From: Acidobacteriota bacterium
GTDB taxonomy: Bacteria; Acidobacteriota; Vicinamibacteria; Vicinamibacterales; 2-12-FULL-66-21
Assembly (NCBI GenBank): GCA_003222675.1
Contig: QHWT01000084.1
Span: 1-64,000, forward strand
Direction: 5' to 3'
DNA length: 64,000 nt
A program made the position numbers and the translations under genes. The notes beneath the pieces were generated by a model. It was not told the origin of the DNA. It saw nothing but the letters and a program-made list of their open reading frames with translations, and ran no database searches. This document shows positions 45,383 to 53,868 of the stretch, piece after piece; position 1 is the first letter of the stretch; the number at the start of each line of letters is the position of its first letter.

Positions 45383-46785
45383 GACGGCACACCAAAATCA
45401 TCGCCACGCTCGGGCCCGCGAGCTCGGAACCTGCGACGCTTGATGCGTTGATCGCGGCGGGCGTCGACGTGTTCCGATTGAACTTTTCTCACGGCACGCA
45501 CGACGCGCATGCCAGCGTGTTTCGCCACGTTCGCGACGCCGCGGCGCGCGCCCGACGGCACGTTGCGGTCCTGCAGGATCTCAGCGGCCCGAAGATCCGC
45601 ACGGGCAGGTTGAAGCACGGTCAGGCGCTGACGCTCCGTCCAGGTGACGAGCTGCGCCTCTTCAGCGGTGACGAAGAGGGGAGCGCCGGCCATGTCTGCG
45701 TTCCGTACGCGCCACTCATCACGTCGGCGCGTCCTGGCGATCGGCTGCTGCTCGACGATGGACGGATCGAGCTGCGCGTCAGCGATGGCAACGCGCACGA
45801 GCTGGTGACCGAGGTCGTCAGTGGCGGCACGCTCGGCGAGCATAAAGGCATCAACGCGCCCGGCGTGAAACTGCCGTCGAATGCCATCACCGAGAAGGAC
45901 GAGGCGGACCTCCAGTTCGGGCTCGACCTTGGCGTCGATCTCGTGGCGCTCAGCTTCGTGCAGACCGCCGATGACGTCCTTCGCGCGCGCGAGATCGCGC
46001 GGAGCGCCGGCCGGGAGGTCCCGTTGATCGCGAAGATCGAGCGTCCCCAGGCGGTGGACAACCTCGATGCGATCACCCGCGTCTCGGACGGCGTGATGGT
46101 CGCCCGCGGCGATCTCGGTCTCGAATGCCCGCTCGAAGAGGTCCCGCGCGTGCAGAAGTTGATCATCCGTCACGCGCGCACGCTCGGCCGTCCCGTCATC
46201 GTGGCGACGCAGGTGCTCGAATCGATGCGGACCGAGCCGCGTCCGACGCGTGCCGAGGTTAGTGATGCCGCTACGGCGGTCGATCAGGGTGCGGATGCGA
46301 TCATGCTCGCGGGAGAGACGGCGGTCGGCGCGTACCCGGTCCGGGCGGTCCAAACGCTGGCCTCCGTCATCTGCGATGCGGAGACGTTGCCGGCGGGCGA
46401 CATGGTCCTTCCCGAAGTCGAGCTGACGCTGTCGCGGCATGGCCGCGCGATGGGCGAGGCGGCGGTGACGCTGGCCACCACGGGTCAGGCCGCCGCGATC
46501 GTGGCGGTGACGCGGCAAGGAAAGACCGCGCAGCTGCTCTCGGCGCTGCGCCCGCGCGCCGCAATTATCGCGGTCACGCCGTCCGTCGCGGTGGCGCGGC
46601 GGCTCGCCCTCCACTGGGGCGTCACGCCCATCGTGTCGCCGCTGCGTCAGGTGGGGCACCTGCAGGTGCCGCTCCGCGAGATCGCAGGCATCCCTGCTGG
46701 GTCCGTCGTTGTCTTCGTTAACGTCAGCCAGGAACTGAGTCGCGTCGACGCGAACTTCGTCAACGTGCAGCAGCTTGGTGGATGA
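45373..46785 (+). CDS. pyk: Pyruvate kinase
   Basis: A 470-aa glycolytic enzyme that makes pyruvate and ATP from phosphoenolpyruvate and ADP. Motifs: KIIATLGPAS at the N-terminus, RLNFSHG, the K+/Mg2+ region IAKIERPQAVDN, MVARGDLGLECPLEEVPRVQK, ATQVLESM and the allosteric-domain start IVAVTRQGKTA. ATG 45373 overlaps the dehydrogenase stop by 10 nt; GTG 45379 is an alternative. The C-terminal TTGQAA differs a little from common versions. Confidence 0.95.
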   Translation: MGVRRHTKIIATLGPASSEPATLDALIAAGVDVFRLNFSHGTHDAHASVFRHVRDAAARARRHVAVLQDLSGPKIRTGRLKHGQALTLRPGDELRLFSGDEEGSAGHVCVPYAPLITSARPGDRLLLDDGRIELRVSDGNAHELVTEVVSGGTLGEHKGINAPGVKLPSNAITEKDEADLQFGLDLGVDLVALSFVQTADDVLRAREIARSAGREVPLIAKIERPQAVDNLDAITRVSDGVMVARGDLGLECPLEEVPRVQKLIIRHARTLGRPVIVATQVLESMRTEPRPTRAEVSDAATAVDQGADAIMLAGETAVGAYPVRAVQTLASVICDAETLPAGDMVLPEVELTLSRHGRAMGEAAVTLATTGQAAAIVAVTRQGKTAQLLSALRPRAAIIAVTPSVAVARRLALHWGVTPIVSPLRQVGHLQVPLREIAGIPAGSVVVFVNVSQELSRVDANFVNVQQLGG

Positions 46786-47250
46786 TTATTTCTCCAGATA
46801 CTCCTTCAGCGCCGCGAGCGACGACCGCCAGCCGCCCGCAATCACCGTGTAGTAGCGCCGCCAGCGCTGTCCCTCTTCGAAGCCCGTCTGCCGCACGCGC
46901 AGGCGGCATGCGGGACCATCCATCCGGCAGCTCACCGCGAGCGCCATCGGGCCAATCGGATCACCGTCCGGCGGAATCCACCACGCGTTGCCGATGAACA
47001 ACTCACGTCCCGGGACGTACTCCATAACCGTGCCGTGAAAGATTCCGCCCAGTCGCCCGAGCACCTCGTCGGCATCGATCGTCGGCGCCCACTCCACCGC
47101 GAACACCCCCATCACGCGTGCGGTCGTCACCGACCGCATAACCCTCCACCATGTGGCCAGCGCTTCAGGATCGACGAACGCAGTGAGCACGCGCGTCGGC
47201 GCGGCGTTGATGAGCATCGACTGATCGAACTCGGGCGTTTGGATCTCCAT
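46786..47250 (-). CDS. SRPBCC/AHSA1-like domain protein
   Basis: A 154-aa protein with the START-like (SRPBCC) fold: SMLINAAPTRVLTAFVDPEALATWW at the N-terminus and a C-terminal helix WRSSLAALKEYLE. Family members bind hydrophobic ligands or activate Hsp90. The ATG at 47250 avoids overlap with the divergent gene starting at 47270; an in-frame start at 47271 also exists. It converges directly (0 bp) with pyruvate kinase. Confidence 0.8.
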   Translation of the reverse strand: MEIQTPEFDQSMLINAAPTRVLTAFVDPEALATWWRVMRSVTTARVMGVFAVEWAPTIDADEVLGRLGGIFHGTVMEYVPGRELFIGNAWWIPPDGDPIGPMALAVSCRMDGPACRLRVRQTGFEEGQRWRRYYTVIAGGWRSSLAALKEYLEK

Positions 47251-47269
47251 CACATGTACACTGTAGGTC

Positions 47270-48385
47270 ATGACGAGCGAGCGGCCGCAGGCCGACGAGA
47301 GCTGGGACGAGCATTACGCCGACGAGAAAGACGCCGCGTTTCTGTATCGTGCGCTCGCACGCGTCGAGGAGGACCAGGAACGACGCGATCTGTTCGATCG
47401 GCTGGCTGTGGTCGAAGACCAGCATGTGGCGCGGTGGGAGACGCTCTTCGCGCAGGCCCAGCGGCCGCTGCCCTCCTACGCGACGTCGCGGCGCACGCGC
47501 CTGCTTGCGTGGGTGGCAAAGCAGTTTGGTCCGTCGAGCGTCCTCCCGTTAATCCTCGCAGAAGAGGGGCGCGAGGTGCAGGCGTACCTGGGACTCGCGC
47601 GGCAGTCGACCAATCGTCAGACGCACGAAGCGGCGGTCGACATCGCATCCGAATCGGCGGTTCACGCGCGCGAACTCTCGGAAGTGATGGGACGCGAGGG
47701 GGAACCATGGCACGTGGGCGGCGCTGGCGGCCTCCTTCGCAGCATCGTCTACGGATTCAACGATGGGCTGACCGCGAATTTCGGACTGGTCGCAGGCGTG
47801 CTCGGCGCAGACGTGGCGCCACACGTGGTGATCATCAGCGGCGCCGCGGGCGCGATAGCCGACGCGCTGTCGATGGGATCGAGCGGGTACCTCGCGGCGA
47901 AGAGCGAGGCGGAAGTGCAGGCCCACCAGATTGAGATGGAGCGTCACGAGATGCGGCTGATGCCGGATCTCGAGGAAGACGAGCTCGCGCTCATCTATGA
48001 AGCGAAGGGACTGACCAAGGAACGCGCGCGCGAAACCGCGAAAGCGATGATGAAGGATCCGGTGCGTGCGCTCGAGACACAGGTGCGCGAGGAGCTGAAC
48101 ATCCATCCCGCGGAGCTCGCGCCGCTCAAGGACGGGCTGGTGACCGGCACCGCGACGGCGGTGGGCGCGTTCATACCGATCGCGCCGTTCCTCGTGATGG
48201 CGCACGACACGGCCATGTGGACGTCGCTGGCGATCAGCATGCTCGCACACTTCGCGATCGGCGCCGCCCGCAGCCTGTTCACCGGCCGCAGCGTCTGGGC
48301 GAGCGGCCGCGATATGTTCCTGGTCGGTTTCGGCGTCGCGGCGGTGGGCTACGCGATCGGCGAGTTGATCACGCGGCTTCTGTAG
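47270..48385 (+). CDS. Membrane-bound ferritin-VIT1 fusion (MbfA-like)
   Basis: A 371-aa protein. Residues about 10-145 form a ferritin-like di-iron four-helix domain (ADEKDAAFLYRALARVEEDQERRDLFDRLAVVEDQHVARWE and LAEEGREVQAYLGLA) with the usual E...ExxH ligands. Residues about 150-371 are a VIT1/CCC1 membrane domain (SIVYGFNDGLTANFGLVAGV, GLVTGTATAVGAFIPIAPF). Such fusions export iron or manganese. In alphaproteobacteria this protein, MbfA, protects from iron stress. No Fur or Irr box was recognised in the short divergent gap. Confidence 0.9.
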   Translation: MTSERPQADESWDEHYADEKDAAFLYRALARVEEDQERRDLFDRLAVVEDQHVARWETLFAQAQRPLPSYATSRRTRLLAWVAKQFGPSSVLPLILAEEGREVQAYLGLARQSTNRQTHEAAVDIASESAVHARELSEVMGREGEPWHVGGAGGLLRSIVYGFNDGLTANFGLVAGVLGADVAPHVVIISGAAGAIADALSMGSSGYLAAKSEAEVQAHQIEMERHEMRLMPDLEEDELALIYEAKGLTKERARETAKAMMKDPVRALETQVREELNIHPAELAPLKDGLVTGTATAVGAFIPIAPFLVMAHDTAMWTSLAISMLAHFAIGAARSLFTGRSVWASGRDMFLVGFGVAAVGYAIGELITRLL

Positions 48386-48416
48386 GTGATGACGTGCGGA
48401 TTCGTAGATCCGAGTC

Positions 48417-48487
48417 ATCCCTGTGATCTGCGTTGTTCTGTGTGACTCTGTATCGTGCGGTGTTGCTCCGTGTTGTTCTGTGGCTCT
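48417..48487. repeat. CACAGAA-type repeat between convergent genes
   Basis: TTGTTCTGTGTGACTCTG, GTGTTGCTCCGTGTTGTTC and TGTGG words form one arm of the repeat family seen at 20890-20955 and 40266-40283; the complementary arm is missing or short here. It fills the gap between the MbfA-like and cytochrome c genes and may act as a terminator. Confidence 0.6.
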
Positions 48488-48929
48488 ACTTGCGGCGGAG
48501 AGTCTGCACGTAGGTGACCACCTGCCAGATCTGTTGCGCCGAGAGTTCGCCTTTTTGGGCCGGCATCTTCGGCTTCTTGCGCCCGTTCATCACCTTGTAG
48601 AACACGACCCCGTCCGGATTGCGCGCGGCTCGCCGCGCGACAGTCAAGTCCATGTCCTGCTGCGCGTCCGGATCCGCATCCTTGCCGTCGCCGAGTCCGC
48701 CGGGACCGTGGCAGCGCTCGCACTTCTTGTGGAAGACGTCCTTGCCGGCCGCGAGCGTCGCTGCATCAGCGGTCAACGGGTTCTTCTCGTCGGCCGCGTT
48801 CGGCGGCAGGGTCCATCCACCTTTACCACCACCATTCGTTTCTTGCTGAGCCTGTCCGACGCTGACGAATGTGATCGCGACGACGTAGACGAGGGCTGCA
48901 AATCCGAGGACATTGACCGTTCGGAGCAT
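48486..48929 (-). CDS. Single-heme cytochrome c
   Basis: A 147-aa exported cytochrome. Signal peptide or anchor MLRTVNVLGFAALVYVVAITFVSVGQA; heme motif CERCH at residues 70-74; the distal methionine is probably in KPKMPAQKG. It should carry electrons in the periplasm. It is divergent from the LOG gene with 24 bp between, an AT-rich stretch that likely holds both promoters. Confidence 0.88.
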   Translation of the reverse strand: MLRTVNVLGFAALVYVVAITFVSVGQAQQETNGGGKGGWTLPPNAADEKNPLTADAATLAAGKDVFHKKCERCHGPGGLGDGKDADPDAQQDMDLTVARRAARNPDGVVFYKVMNGRKKPKMPAQKGELSAQQIWQVVTYVQTLRRK

Positions 48930-48953
48930 ACAGAATGATACATTTTTTCCAGC

Positions 48954-49808
48954 ATGCATAACCAGCCGCTGGCGTATCACGACCTGGAGTTTCTCGAGAG
49001 CGATGAAGCGCGTCCGATCCGGATCCTTGCAGAGTACCTGGAGCCGTTGCGGCGATTCCGCGATCAGAATATTCAGGACACGGTGGTCTTCTTCGGTTCG
49101 GCGCGGGTGCACAGCCGTGTGAAGGCCGAACGCGCGCTCCAGAAGTTGCGCAGCGGCAAGCGAGGGCCCGACTACGCCGTCGCGTTGAAGCGCAGCCGCA
49201 AGGCCGTGCAATGGTCGCGGTATTACGAGGACGCACGCGAGCTCGCGAAGCAGCTCACGACGTGGAGCCTGTCGCTGCAGTCACCTCGGCATCGTTTCGT
49301 TGTGTGCTCGGGCGGCGGGCCAGGCATCATGGAGGCAGCCAACCGCGGCGCACACGAGGCCGGCGGCAAGACCATCGGATTGAATATCCGGCTCCCGTTC
49401 GAGCAGGGCGCCAATCGGTACATCACGCCAGGGCTGCATCTCGAGTTCCACTACTTCTTCATGCGGAAGTTCTGGTTTGCATACCTGGCGAAAGCGCTCG
49501 TGATCTTTCCCGGCGGTTTCGGCACGCTCGACGAGATGTTCGAGATCCTGACGCTCGCGCAAACGCAGAAGCTGTCGAAGCAGATGTGCGTCATCCTCTA
49601 TGGCCGCGAGTACTGGGAGCAGATCCTCGACCTGAAGCCGATGGACGAGTGGGGTGCAATCAATGCCGCGGATCTCGAGTTGATGAGATGGGTCGACTCT
49701 CCCGAGCAGGCGCTGGAGCAGCTTCGGGGGCACTTGATGGAATACCACCTCGTGCCGGAGACTGCGCAGGAGAATCGCGCGCCCGGCATTGCAAAGACAC
49801 GCGGGTAG
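48954..49808 (+). CDS. LOG family protein
   Basis: A 284-aa protein of the LOG (lysine-decarboxylase-like) family, with phosphoribohydrolase activity on cytokinin-type nucleotides in some members. The motif CSGGGPGIMEAANRGA (about 121-136) and the active-site PGGFGTLDE (about 185-193) are intact. The N-terminal 110 residues extend the basic LOG domain. It forms an operon with the DinB-family gene 9 bp downstream. Confidence 0.88.
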   Translation: MHNQPLAYHDLEFLESDEARPIRILAEYLEPLRRFRDQNIQDTVVFFGSARVHSRVKAERALQKLRSGKRGPDYAVALKRSRKAVQWSRYYEDARELAKQLTTWSLSLQSPRHRFVVCSGGGPGIMEAANRGAHEAGGKTIGLNIRLPFEQGANRYITPGLHLEFHYFFMRKFWFAYLAKALVIFPGGFGTLDEMFEILTLAQTQKLSKQMCVILYGREYWEQILDLKPMDEWGAINAADLELMRWVDSPEQALEQLRGHLMEYHLVPETAQENRAPGIAKTRG

Positions 49809-49817
49809 GAGACTCTG

Positions 49818-50294
49818 ATGGAACATGAAGAACGCGAACAACTGATCGCGCAGTACAAGGATGGCTACCGCGTGGTCGCTGAGGCGCTCGTGAAGATTTC
49901 GAAGGAGGAGCTCGACGCACGCCCGGCGGCGGGCAAATGGACCGCGCGCGAGATCATCCATCACCTCGCGGACAGCGAGATGACGGCCGCGGTACGGTTC
50001 CGGCTGCTGCTCGTTGAAGATCGCCCCGCAATCAAGGGTTACGACCAGGACCAGTTCGCCCGGCGATTGCATTACGAACGGCCGCACGAGGCGTCGCTGG
50101 AGCTGTTTCGCGCCGCGCGTGCCGACACCGCGGAGCTGATGGCGTGTCTGACGGAGGCTGACTGGCTGCGCGAAGGCACGCACAGCGAAGTCGGGCGTTT
50201 CGGTCTCGACACCTGGCTTCGAATCTATGGTCCTCACGCGCATCGCCACGCGGATCAGATCCGCATCGCGCGCGCGTCGTTGAATAAGGTATAG
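49818..50294 (+). CDS. DinB-family metal-dependent hydrolase-like protein
   Basis: A 158-aa four-helix protein of the DinB/YfiT family. Metal ligands are the histidines in EIIHHLADSE (about residues 46-55) and the HAHRHADQI near the C-terminus. Some family members use bacillithiol or mycothiol as cofactor; the role here is unknown. Starts 9 bp after the LOG gene with an ATG preceded by GGAGA. Confidence 0.8.
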   Translation: MEHEEREQLIAQYKDGYRVVAEALVKISKEELDARPAAGKWTAREIIHHLADSEMTAAVRFRLLLVEDRPAIKGYDQDQFARRLHYERPHEASLELFRAARADTAELMACLTEADWLREGTHSEVGRFGLDTWLRIYGPHAHRHADQIRIARASLNKV

Positions 50295-50334
50295 GTCGCG
50301 GTATAGGTCGCGCCCCTTCGGGTCGGATGTGTGG

Positions 50335-50462
50335 GCCGGGTCTTAGCAGGCTGCTGATGAAGAAGACAGCCCTGCGAGATTTGGTGATTTCGGGATTGGG
50401 TAATCCGGTGATTGTGCTTCGCACGCGCTCCCGCGCGTGCGTCTCTAAGCTAAAGACCCGGC
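50335..50462. repeat. GCCGGGTCTT element with nested repeats
   Basis: GCCGGGTCTTAG at 50335-50346 and CTAAAGACCCGGC ending at 50462 are the two halves of the GCCGGGTCTTCAGACCCGGC hairpin. They are pushed apart by about 105 bp that include the GATTTGGTGATTT word (50376-50390) and a palindromic GCACGCGCTCCCGCGCGTGC at 50421-50440. It sits between convergent genes. Upstream, GGTATAGGTCGC is present twice (about 50289-50312). Confidence 0.6.
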
Positions 50463-50467
50463 TCGTA

Positions 50468-51640
50468 TCAATACAGCAGGAACTTCTTTCTCAACTTCCG
50501 GAACGCCTCTTCATCCCGCGGCCACTCCCCGGTGACGGCGGTCCCGTCCTGCCCGGTATCGATCGCGCGCCGCAGACGGTCGGATCCATAGAGGATGTCG
50601 ATCGGCAGCTTCTCGTGCTCGTACTCGTACGGCGGATCGCGCCACATCACCTTGTTGGGCGCTTCACGGCGGAACTCGGCCAGCATTTCCACCGCTGCGC
50701 GCATCGGCGCGAACGTGTCACGGTTCGTCACGTGTACCTGGCAGCCGCCGCACAGCTGCTGTGCCTGCTTCTGGAAGGTCGGTTCGAAGAACGCCGGACG
50801 GAAGAATACGCCCGGCAGGCCGCGCGCGTTCATCGCATCCGCGAACCGCTCGCCGTCGATCCACGGAGCGCCGATCAGCTCGAACGGTTTGTTCGTACCG
50901 CGTCCCTCCGAGAGCACCGTCCCCTCGAAGAGCACGCCGCCCGGATACACGACCGTTGTTTCGAACGTGGGAATGTTTGGTGAAGGCAGAACGAAGGGCA
51001 ACCCGGTCTGATCGAAATACATCGACCGCCGCCAGCCTTCCATCGGGACAACGTCGACTGCGGCGCCGATGCCGAAATGGTCGTTGAAGAGCCGCGCCGC
51101 TTCGCCGATCGTGAGGCCATGCCGCATCGGAATTGCGAACTGCCCAACGAACGAGGCATAGGCCGGATCGAGCGTGGCGCCTTCGATTCGCTCTCCGCCG
51201 ATCGGGTTCGGGCGATCGCAGACGACAACGCGCAGTCCATGACGGCGCGCCGCGCGCAGGCAGTTCGCCATCGTATAGATATAGGTGTAGATGCGCGTGC
51301 CGACGTCCTGTAGATCGACGACGAGCACCTCCACGTCTGCCAGCATCTCCCGCGTCGGCTCCCGCGTCTCGCTGTAGAGTGAGTGTACTGGCACGCGCCG
51401 CTTCGCGTCGCGCGCGTGCGGCGATTCGATCATGTTCTCCTGCAGATCGGAATGAAACCCGTGCTGCGGGCCGAAGAGCGCCGTCAGCGTCCAGTCGCCA
51501 GGCGCGGCGAGCCGATCGGCGGAATGACGAAATGCGCCATCGATGGACGCGGGGTTGCAGACCAGGCCGACGCGGCGTCCCGCGATCAAAGTGCGATCGG
51601 GACCGTCGATCAGCCGTTCGATACCGACACGCACGGGCAT
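50468..51640 (-). CDS. namZ: Exo-beta-N-acetylmuramidase NamZ-like (DUF1343)
   Basis: A 390-aa protein of the DUF1343/GH171 family, whose characterised Bacillus member removes N-acetylmuramic acid from the non-reducing end of peptidoglycan fragments. Conserved blocks: GLVCNPASIDG, FGPQHGF, VDLQDVGTRIYTYIYTM, CDRPNPIGG, and YPGGVLFEGTVLSEGRGTNKPFELIGAPW-type segments. No signal peptide is apparent, unlike secreted members, so a role in cytoplasmic wall recycling is possible. Confidence 0.88.
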   Translation of the reverse strand: MPVRVGIERLIDGPDRTLIAGRRVGLVCNPASIDGAFRHSADRLAAPGDWTLTALFGPQHGFHSDLQENMIESPHARDAKRRVPVHSLYSETREPTREMLADVEVLVVDLQDVGTRIYTYIYTMANCLRAARRHGLRVVVCDRPNPIGGERIEGATLDPAYASFVGQFAIPMRHGLTIGEAARLFNDHFGIGAAVDVVPMEGWRRSMYFDQTGLPFVLPSPNIPTFETTVVYPGGVLFEGTVLSEGRGTNKPFELIGAPWIDGERFADAMNARGLPGVFFRPAFFEPTFQKQAQQLCGGCQVHVTNRDTFAPMRAAVEMLAEFRREAPNKVMWRDPPYEYEHEKLPIDILYGSDRLRRAIDTGQDGTAVTGEWPRDEEAFRKLRKKFLLY

Positions 51641-51647
51641 CCGCGGA

Positions 51648-52217
51648 TTATAGCGTGCGGGATCGCGCGCTCCCGCGCGCGCGGCCGGCGAGGTGACGCG
51701 CGATCGCCGCGGCCGTCAGCGCGTCTCCGTAGTTGTTGCACCGGAACCGGTACGCGGTCTCGCGATCCGATCGAATCAGCAGCACATCGCGATCCGCCTG
51801 CCAGACGTCCGCTGCCGCATGCCACGCGAGCGTCGTCGGCCGCGCGCCGCCGGCGAACACGGCACGCGTGCCGGTCAGCAGCAACCGCCCCGTGGGCTGT
51901 GAAGCGTCTTCCGGCATCGACACCGGCGCACTGAAATGGCAGGCGTCGCCGCCGACGATGCGATGGCTGGTTTCGAGGTGGGGGAGGCGCCCGGCGGCGA
52001 GATCCGCCGTCACGGCCACCAATCGCTCGAGACCTTCGAGCATTTCCTCTTCGATTTCAATATCGTCAGCGAGCGGCGGCTGCACGTGGAGCGCGCTTCG
52101 TAACCGTTCGAATGTGGCCGTATTCGGCGATCTCACCGCGTCTAACCACTCTCGCCGCCAGGCGTTGAGTCCGTCGGCCCGTGCCGCGGAGCCTTTCAGC
52201 CAACCAAAGAGTCCCAT
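51648..52217 (-). CDS. Uncharacterised protein with PH-like C-terminal half
   Basis: A 189-aa soluble protein. The N-terminus (MGLFGWLKG) and a helical middle are followed by a beta-rich half (GRLLLTGTRAVFAGG...LAWHAAADVWQADRDVLLIRSDRETAYRFRCN) that resembles PH-like modules. It ends in a helix (DALTAAAIARHLAG). No exact family is known to me. The ATG at 52217 is used. It lies 7 bp upstream of namZ, so it may be co-transcribed. Confidence 0.6.
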   Translation of the reverse strand: MGLFGWLKGSAARADGLNAWRREWLDAVRSPNTATFERLRSALHVQPPLADDIEIEEEMLEGLERLVAVTADLAAGRLPHLETSHRIVGGDACHFSAPVSMPEDASQPTGRLLLTGTRAVFAGGARPTTLAWHAAADVWQADRDVLLIRSDRETAYRFRCNNYGDALTAAAIARHLAGRARGSARSRTL

Positions 52218-52341
52218 GCCGTGCGTCAATTATCCGCGAAACGCCCGTGGTCAGCCAACGCAGAGCTTGAACTAAGTCCCCCTCATCGTATTGAATACGG
52301 CAACTCAGCTTCACAGCCGCAGACGGCCTTCCGGAGCCACC

Positions 52342-52592
52342 ATGGCGCGCCAAGAAGCACCGCCTCAAGGACGACGACCAGGCCGTCCCCCTGTTCACGA
52401 TGAAGCCTGGACGAAGGTTACGGTTGTACCAACATCCGCGCGCACAGCGGCGCGGCGATCAGCCGCGCGCAACTGATCCGCGCGTTGCTGGATGCGGTTG
52501 CCGACGCGGACGTCGACTTGACGTCTTCAATGTCAGAGGCGGATTTGAAGGCGACGATCCTCGCGAGACTCGGGCATCTCAATTCTGAATAG
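52342..52592 (+). pseudogene. Broken small DNA-binding-like gene
   Basis: The frame from ATG 52342 gives MARQEAPPQGRRPGRPPVH and DEAWTKVTVV, a basic AT-hook-like start. It then runs into junk and stops near 52476. Another frame ending at TAG 52590-52592 gives HSGAAISRAQLIRALLDAVA, DADVDLTSSMSEADLKATIL. The two halves look like one protein of ribbon-helix-helix style that lost its middle and frame. The link is an inference from memory of such proteins. Confidence 0.5.
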
Positions 52593-52723
52593 CCCGCACA
52601 GCGGCTACGGCGCGGCAAGCGCCGTTTCGTCCAAGCTGCACGGCAGGCCAGCCGGCCGGCAGATCCGAGGTCCGCCAACCATCCTCCGGCAACCGTCCTC
52701 CCGCAACCGATCTACGATGGGGC

Positions 52724-53119
52724 ATGCGCGCGCTGCTGCTCGTGACTGGCGTGCTGTTCGCGTTTTGGCAGGCATCGACTGAATACGTGCTCGTCAAGCC
52801 GGGTTCGAAGGAATATCACCGGCCCGGGTGCGATGTGGTGCGCGACGCAAAGGATGTCGTGGCGATGACGCGCGCGGAAGCGGAATCGCGAGGCCTGAAG
52901 CCGCATGCCGCGTGCGATCCCGACAAGGCGCCTTCCGCAAAGAGCGGCGCGCCCGCAGTGCAGTACGTGTTCGTCGAACTCGGCGACAAACGCTACCACC
53001 GCGCGACGTGCCCGAAGCTCGGGAAGTCGCACGAGCGGATCACTCTCGCTGCCGCGGCGGAGAAGAAGTACTGGCCATGTCCCGTCTGCAAGCCGCCGAT
53101 CCGTAAACGCGCCGCATGA
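52724..53119 (+). CDS. Exported protein with tandem Cys-containing repeats
   Basis: 131 aa. A signal peptide (MRALLLVTGVLFAFWQAS) is followed by two similar units, YVLVKPGSKEYHRPGCDVV... and YVFVELGDKRYHRATCPKLG..., each ending in a second cysteine (HAAC; PCPVC). The spacing recalls the Ada-type or 'hit' metal-binding repeat. Metal binding in the periplasm is likely, but the role is unknown. The stop overlaps the start of the kinase gene (ATGA). Confidence 0.65.
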   Translation: MRALLLVTGVLFAFWQASTEYVLVKPGSKEYHRPGCDVVRDAKDVVAMTRAEAESRGLKPHAACDPDKAPSAKSGAPAVQYVFVELGDKRYHRATCPKLGKSHERITLAAAAEKKYWPCPVCKPPIRKRAA

Positions 53120-53601
53120 CGCCCGAAGTGGCGATCCTCGTCGGCCTCCCCGGCGCGGGAAAGTCCACGTTCTATCGGGAGCGGCTCGCCGCAACCCACC
53201 GTCACGTGAGCAAGGATCTCCTGCAGAGCGCGAAGAACAAGCAGACGCGACAGGATGCCCTCGTCCGCGAGGCGCTGAAGGCGGGGCATTCAGTGGCAGT
53301 CGACAATACCAACGTGTCTCAGGCGGAGCGTGCAACTGTGATCGCCATCGCGCGGGAGCTCGGCGCGCGCGTCGTGGGGCATTACATCGAGGCGACCACG
53401 CGCGAAGCGGTCGCACGAAACGAACGTCGCGAAGAAAAGAAGGGGCGCGTGCCGAAGGTCGCCATCTTCACGTGCGCGAAACGACTCGTGCCACCGTCGC
53501 TCGAGGAAGGATTCGATGCGCTGCACACCTGGCAGGTGACGGTGGACGGCGCGTTCGTCGACATCACCAACCACCAAATCACTAAATCACCAAATTACTA
53601 A
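53116..53601 (+). CDS. P-loop kinase (polynucleotide-kinase-like)
   Basis: A 161-aa ATPase/kinase: Walker A GLPGAGKST (residues 10-18), then VSKDLLQSAKN and VDNTNVSQAERATVIAIAREL, as in the AAA_33/zeta-toxin-like and Pnkp 5'-kinase families. RNA, DNA or a small molecule could be the substrate. The last residues (NHQITKSPNY) are encoded by the AT-rich intergenic repeat, so the native end was probably shorter. Confidence 0.75.
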   Translation: MTPEVAILVGLPGAGKSTFYRERLAATHRHVSKDLLQSAKNKQTRQDALVREALKAGHSVAVDNTNVSQAERATVIAIARELGARVVGHYIEATTREAVARNERREEKKGRVPKVAIFTCAKRLVPPSLEEGFDALHTWQVTVDGAFVDITNHQITKSPNY

Positions 53602-53664
53602 ATTACCGAAATCACCAATTCCCCAATTCCCCAATTCCCCAATTCCCCAATTCCCCAATTCCCC
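53563..53664. repeat. AATTCCCC tandem array and AAATCACC repeat
   Basis: CACCAAATCACTAAATCACC and related words run from 53563 to 53616 and overlap the kinase C-terminus. Six perfect copies of the 8-mer AATTCCCC follow at 53617-53664. The whole stretch is far lower in GC than its neighbours and lies between convergent genes. It is related by its AAATCACC words to 32133 and 50376. Confidence 0.8.
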
Positions 53665-53868
53665 TCACTCTCCGCCGGCCTCTCCTGCGCGGCGCTTCGC
53701 GCGCGCGGCGGCACTTGGAAAAGCGACGATCTTCGCCTCCCGCTTGGGGCGTGCGACGAGCCATGTCCGGCCGCACGCCTCGCACTCGTACTCATGCAGA
53801 TCGTGGACGGGCAGCCTGGCCTTGATTTGGGACGATTGGCAGAATGGACAGAGAGTGGGACCAGGCAT
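53665..53868 (-). CDS. Small zinc-ribbon protein
   Basis: A 67-aa protein: MPGPTLCPFCQSSQIK, LHEYECEACGRTWLVAR, then a basic tail. The two CxxC pairs form a zinc ribbon. ATG 53868 has GGAGG nine bases upstream. Its start lies inside the 3' part of the sugar-isomerase reading frame on the same strand, but in another frame. Confidence 0.65.
   Translation of the reverse strand: MPGPTLCPFCQSSQIKARLPVHDLHEYECEACGRTWLVARPKREAKIVAFPSAAARAKRRAGEAGGE

Noticed and set aside
53617-53664. Possible CRISPR array
   Set aside because: The 8-bp AATTCCCC units are directly adjacent without spacers, and no cas genes occur in the window.
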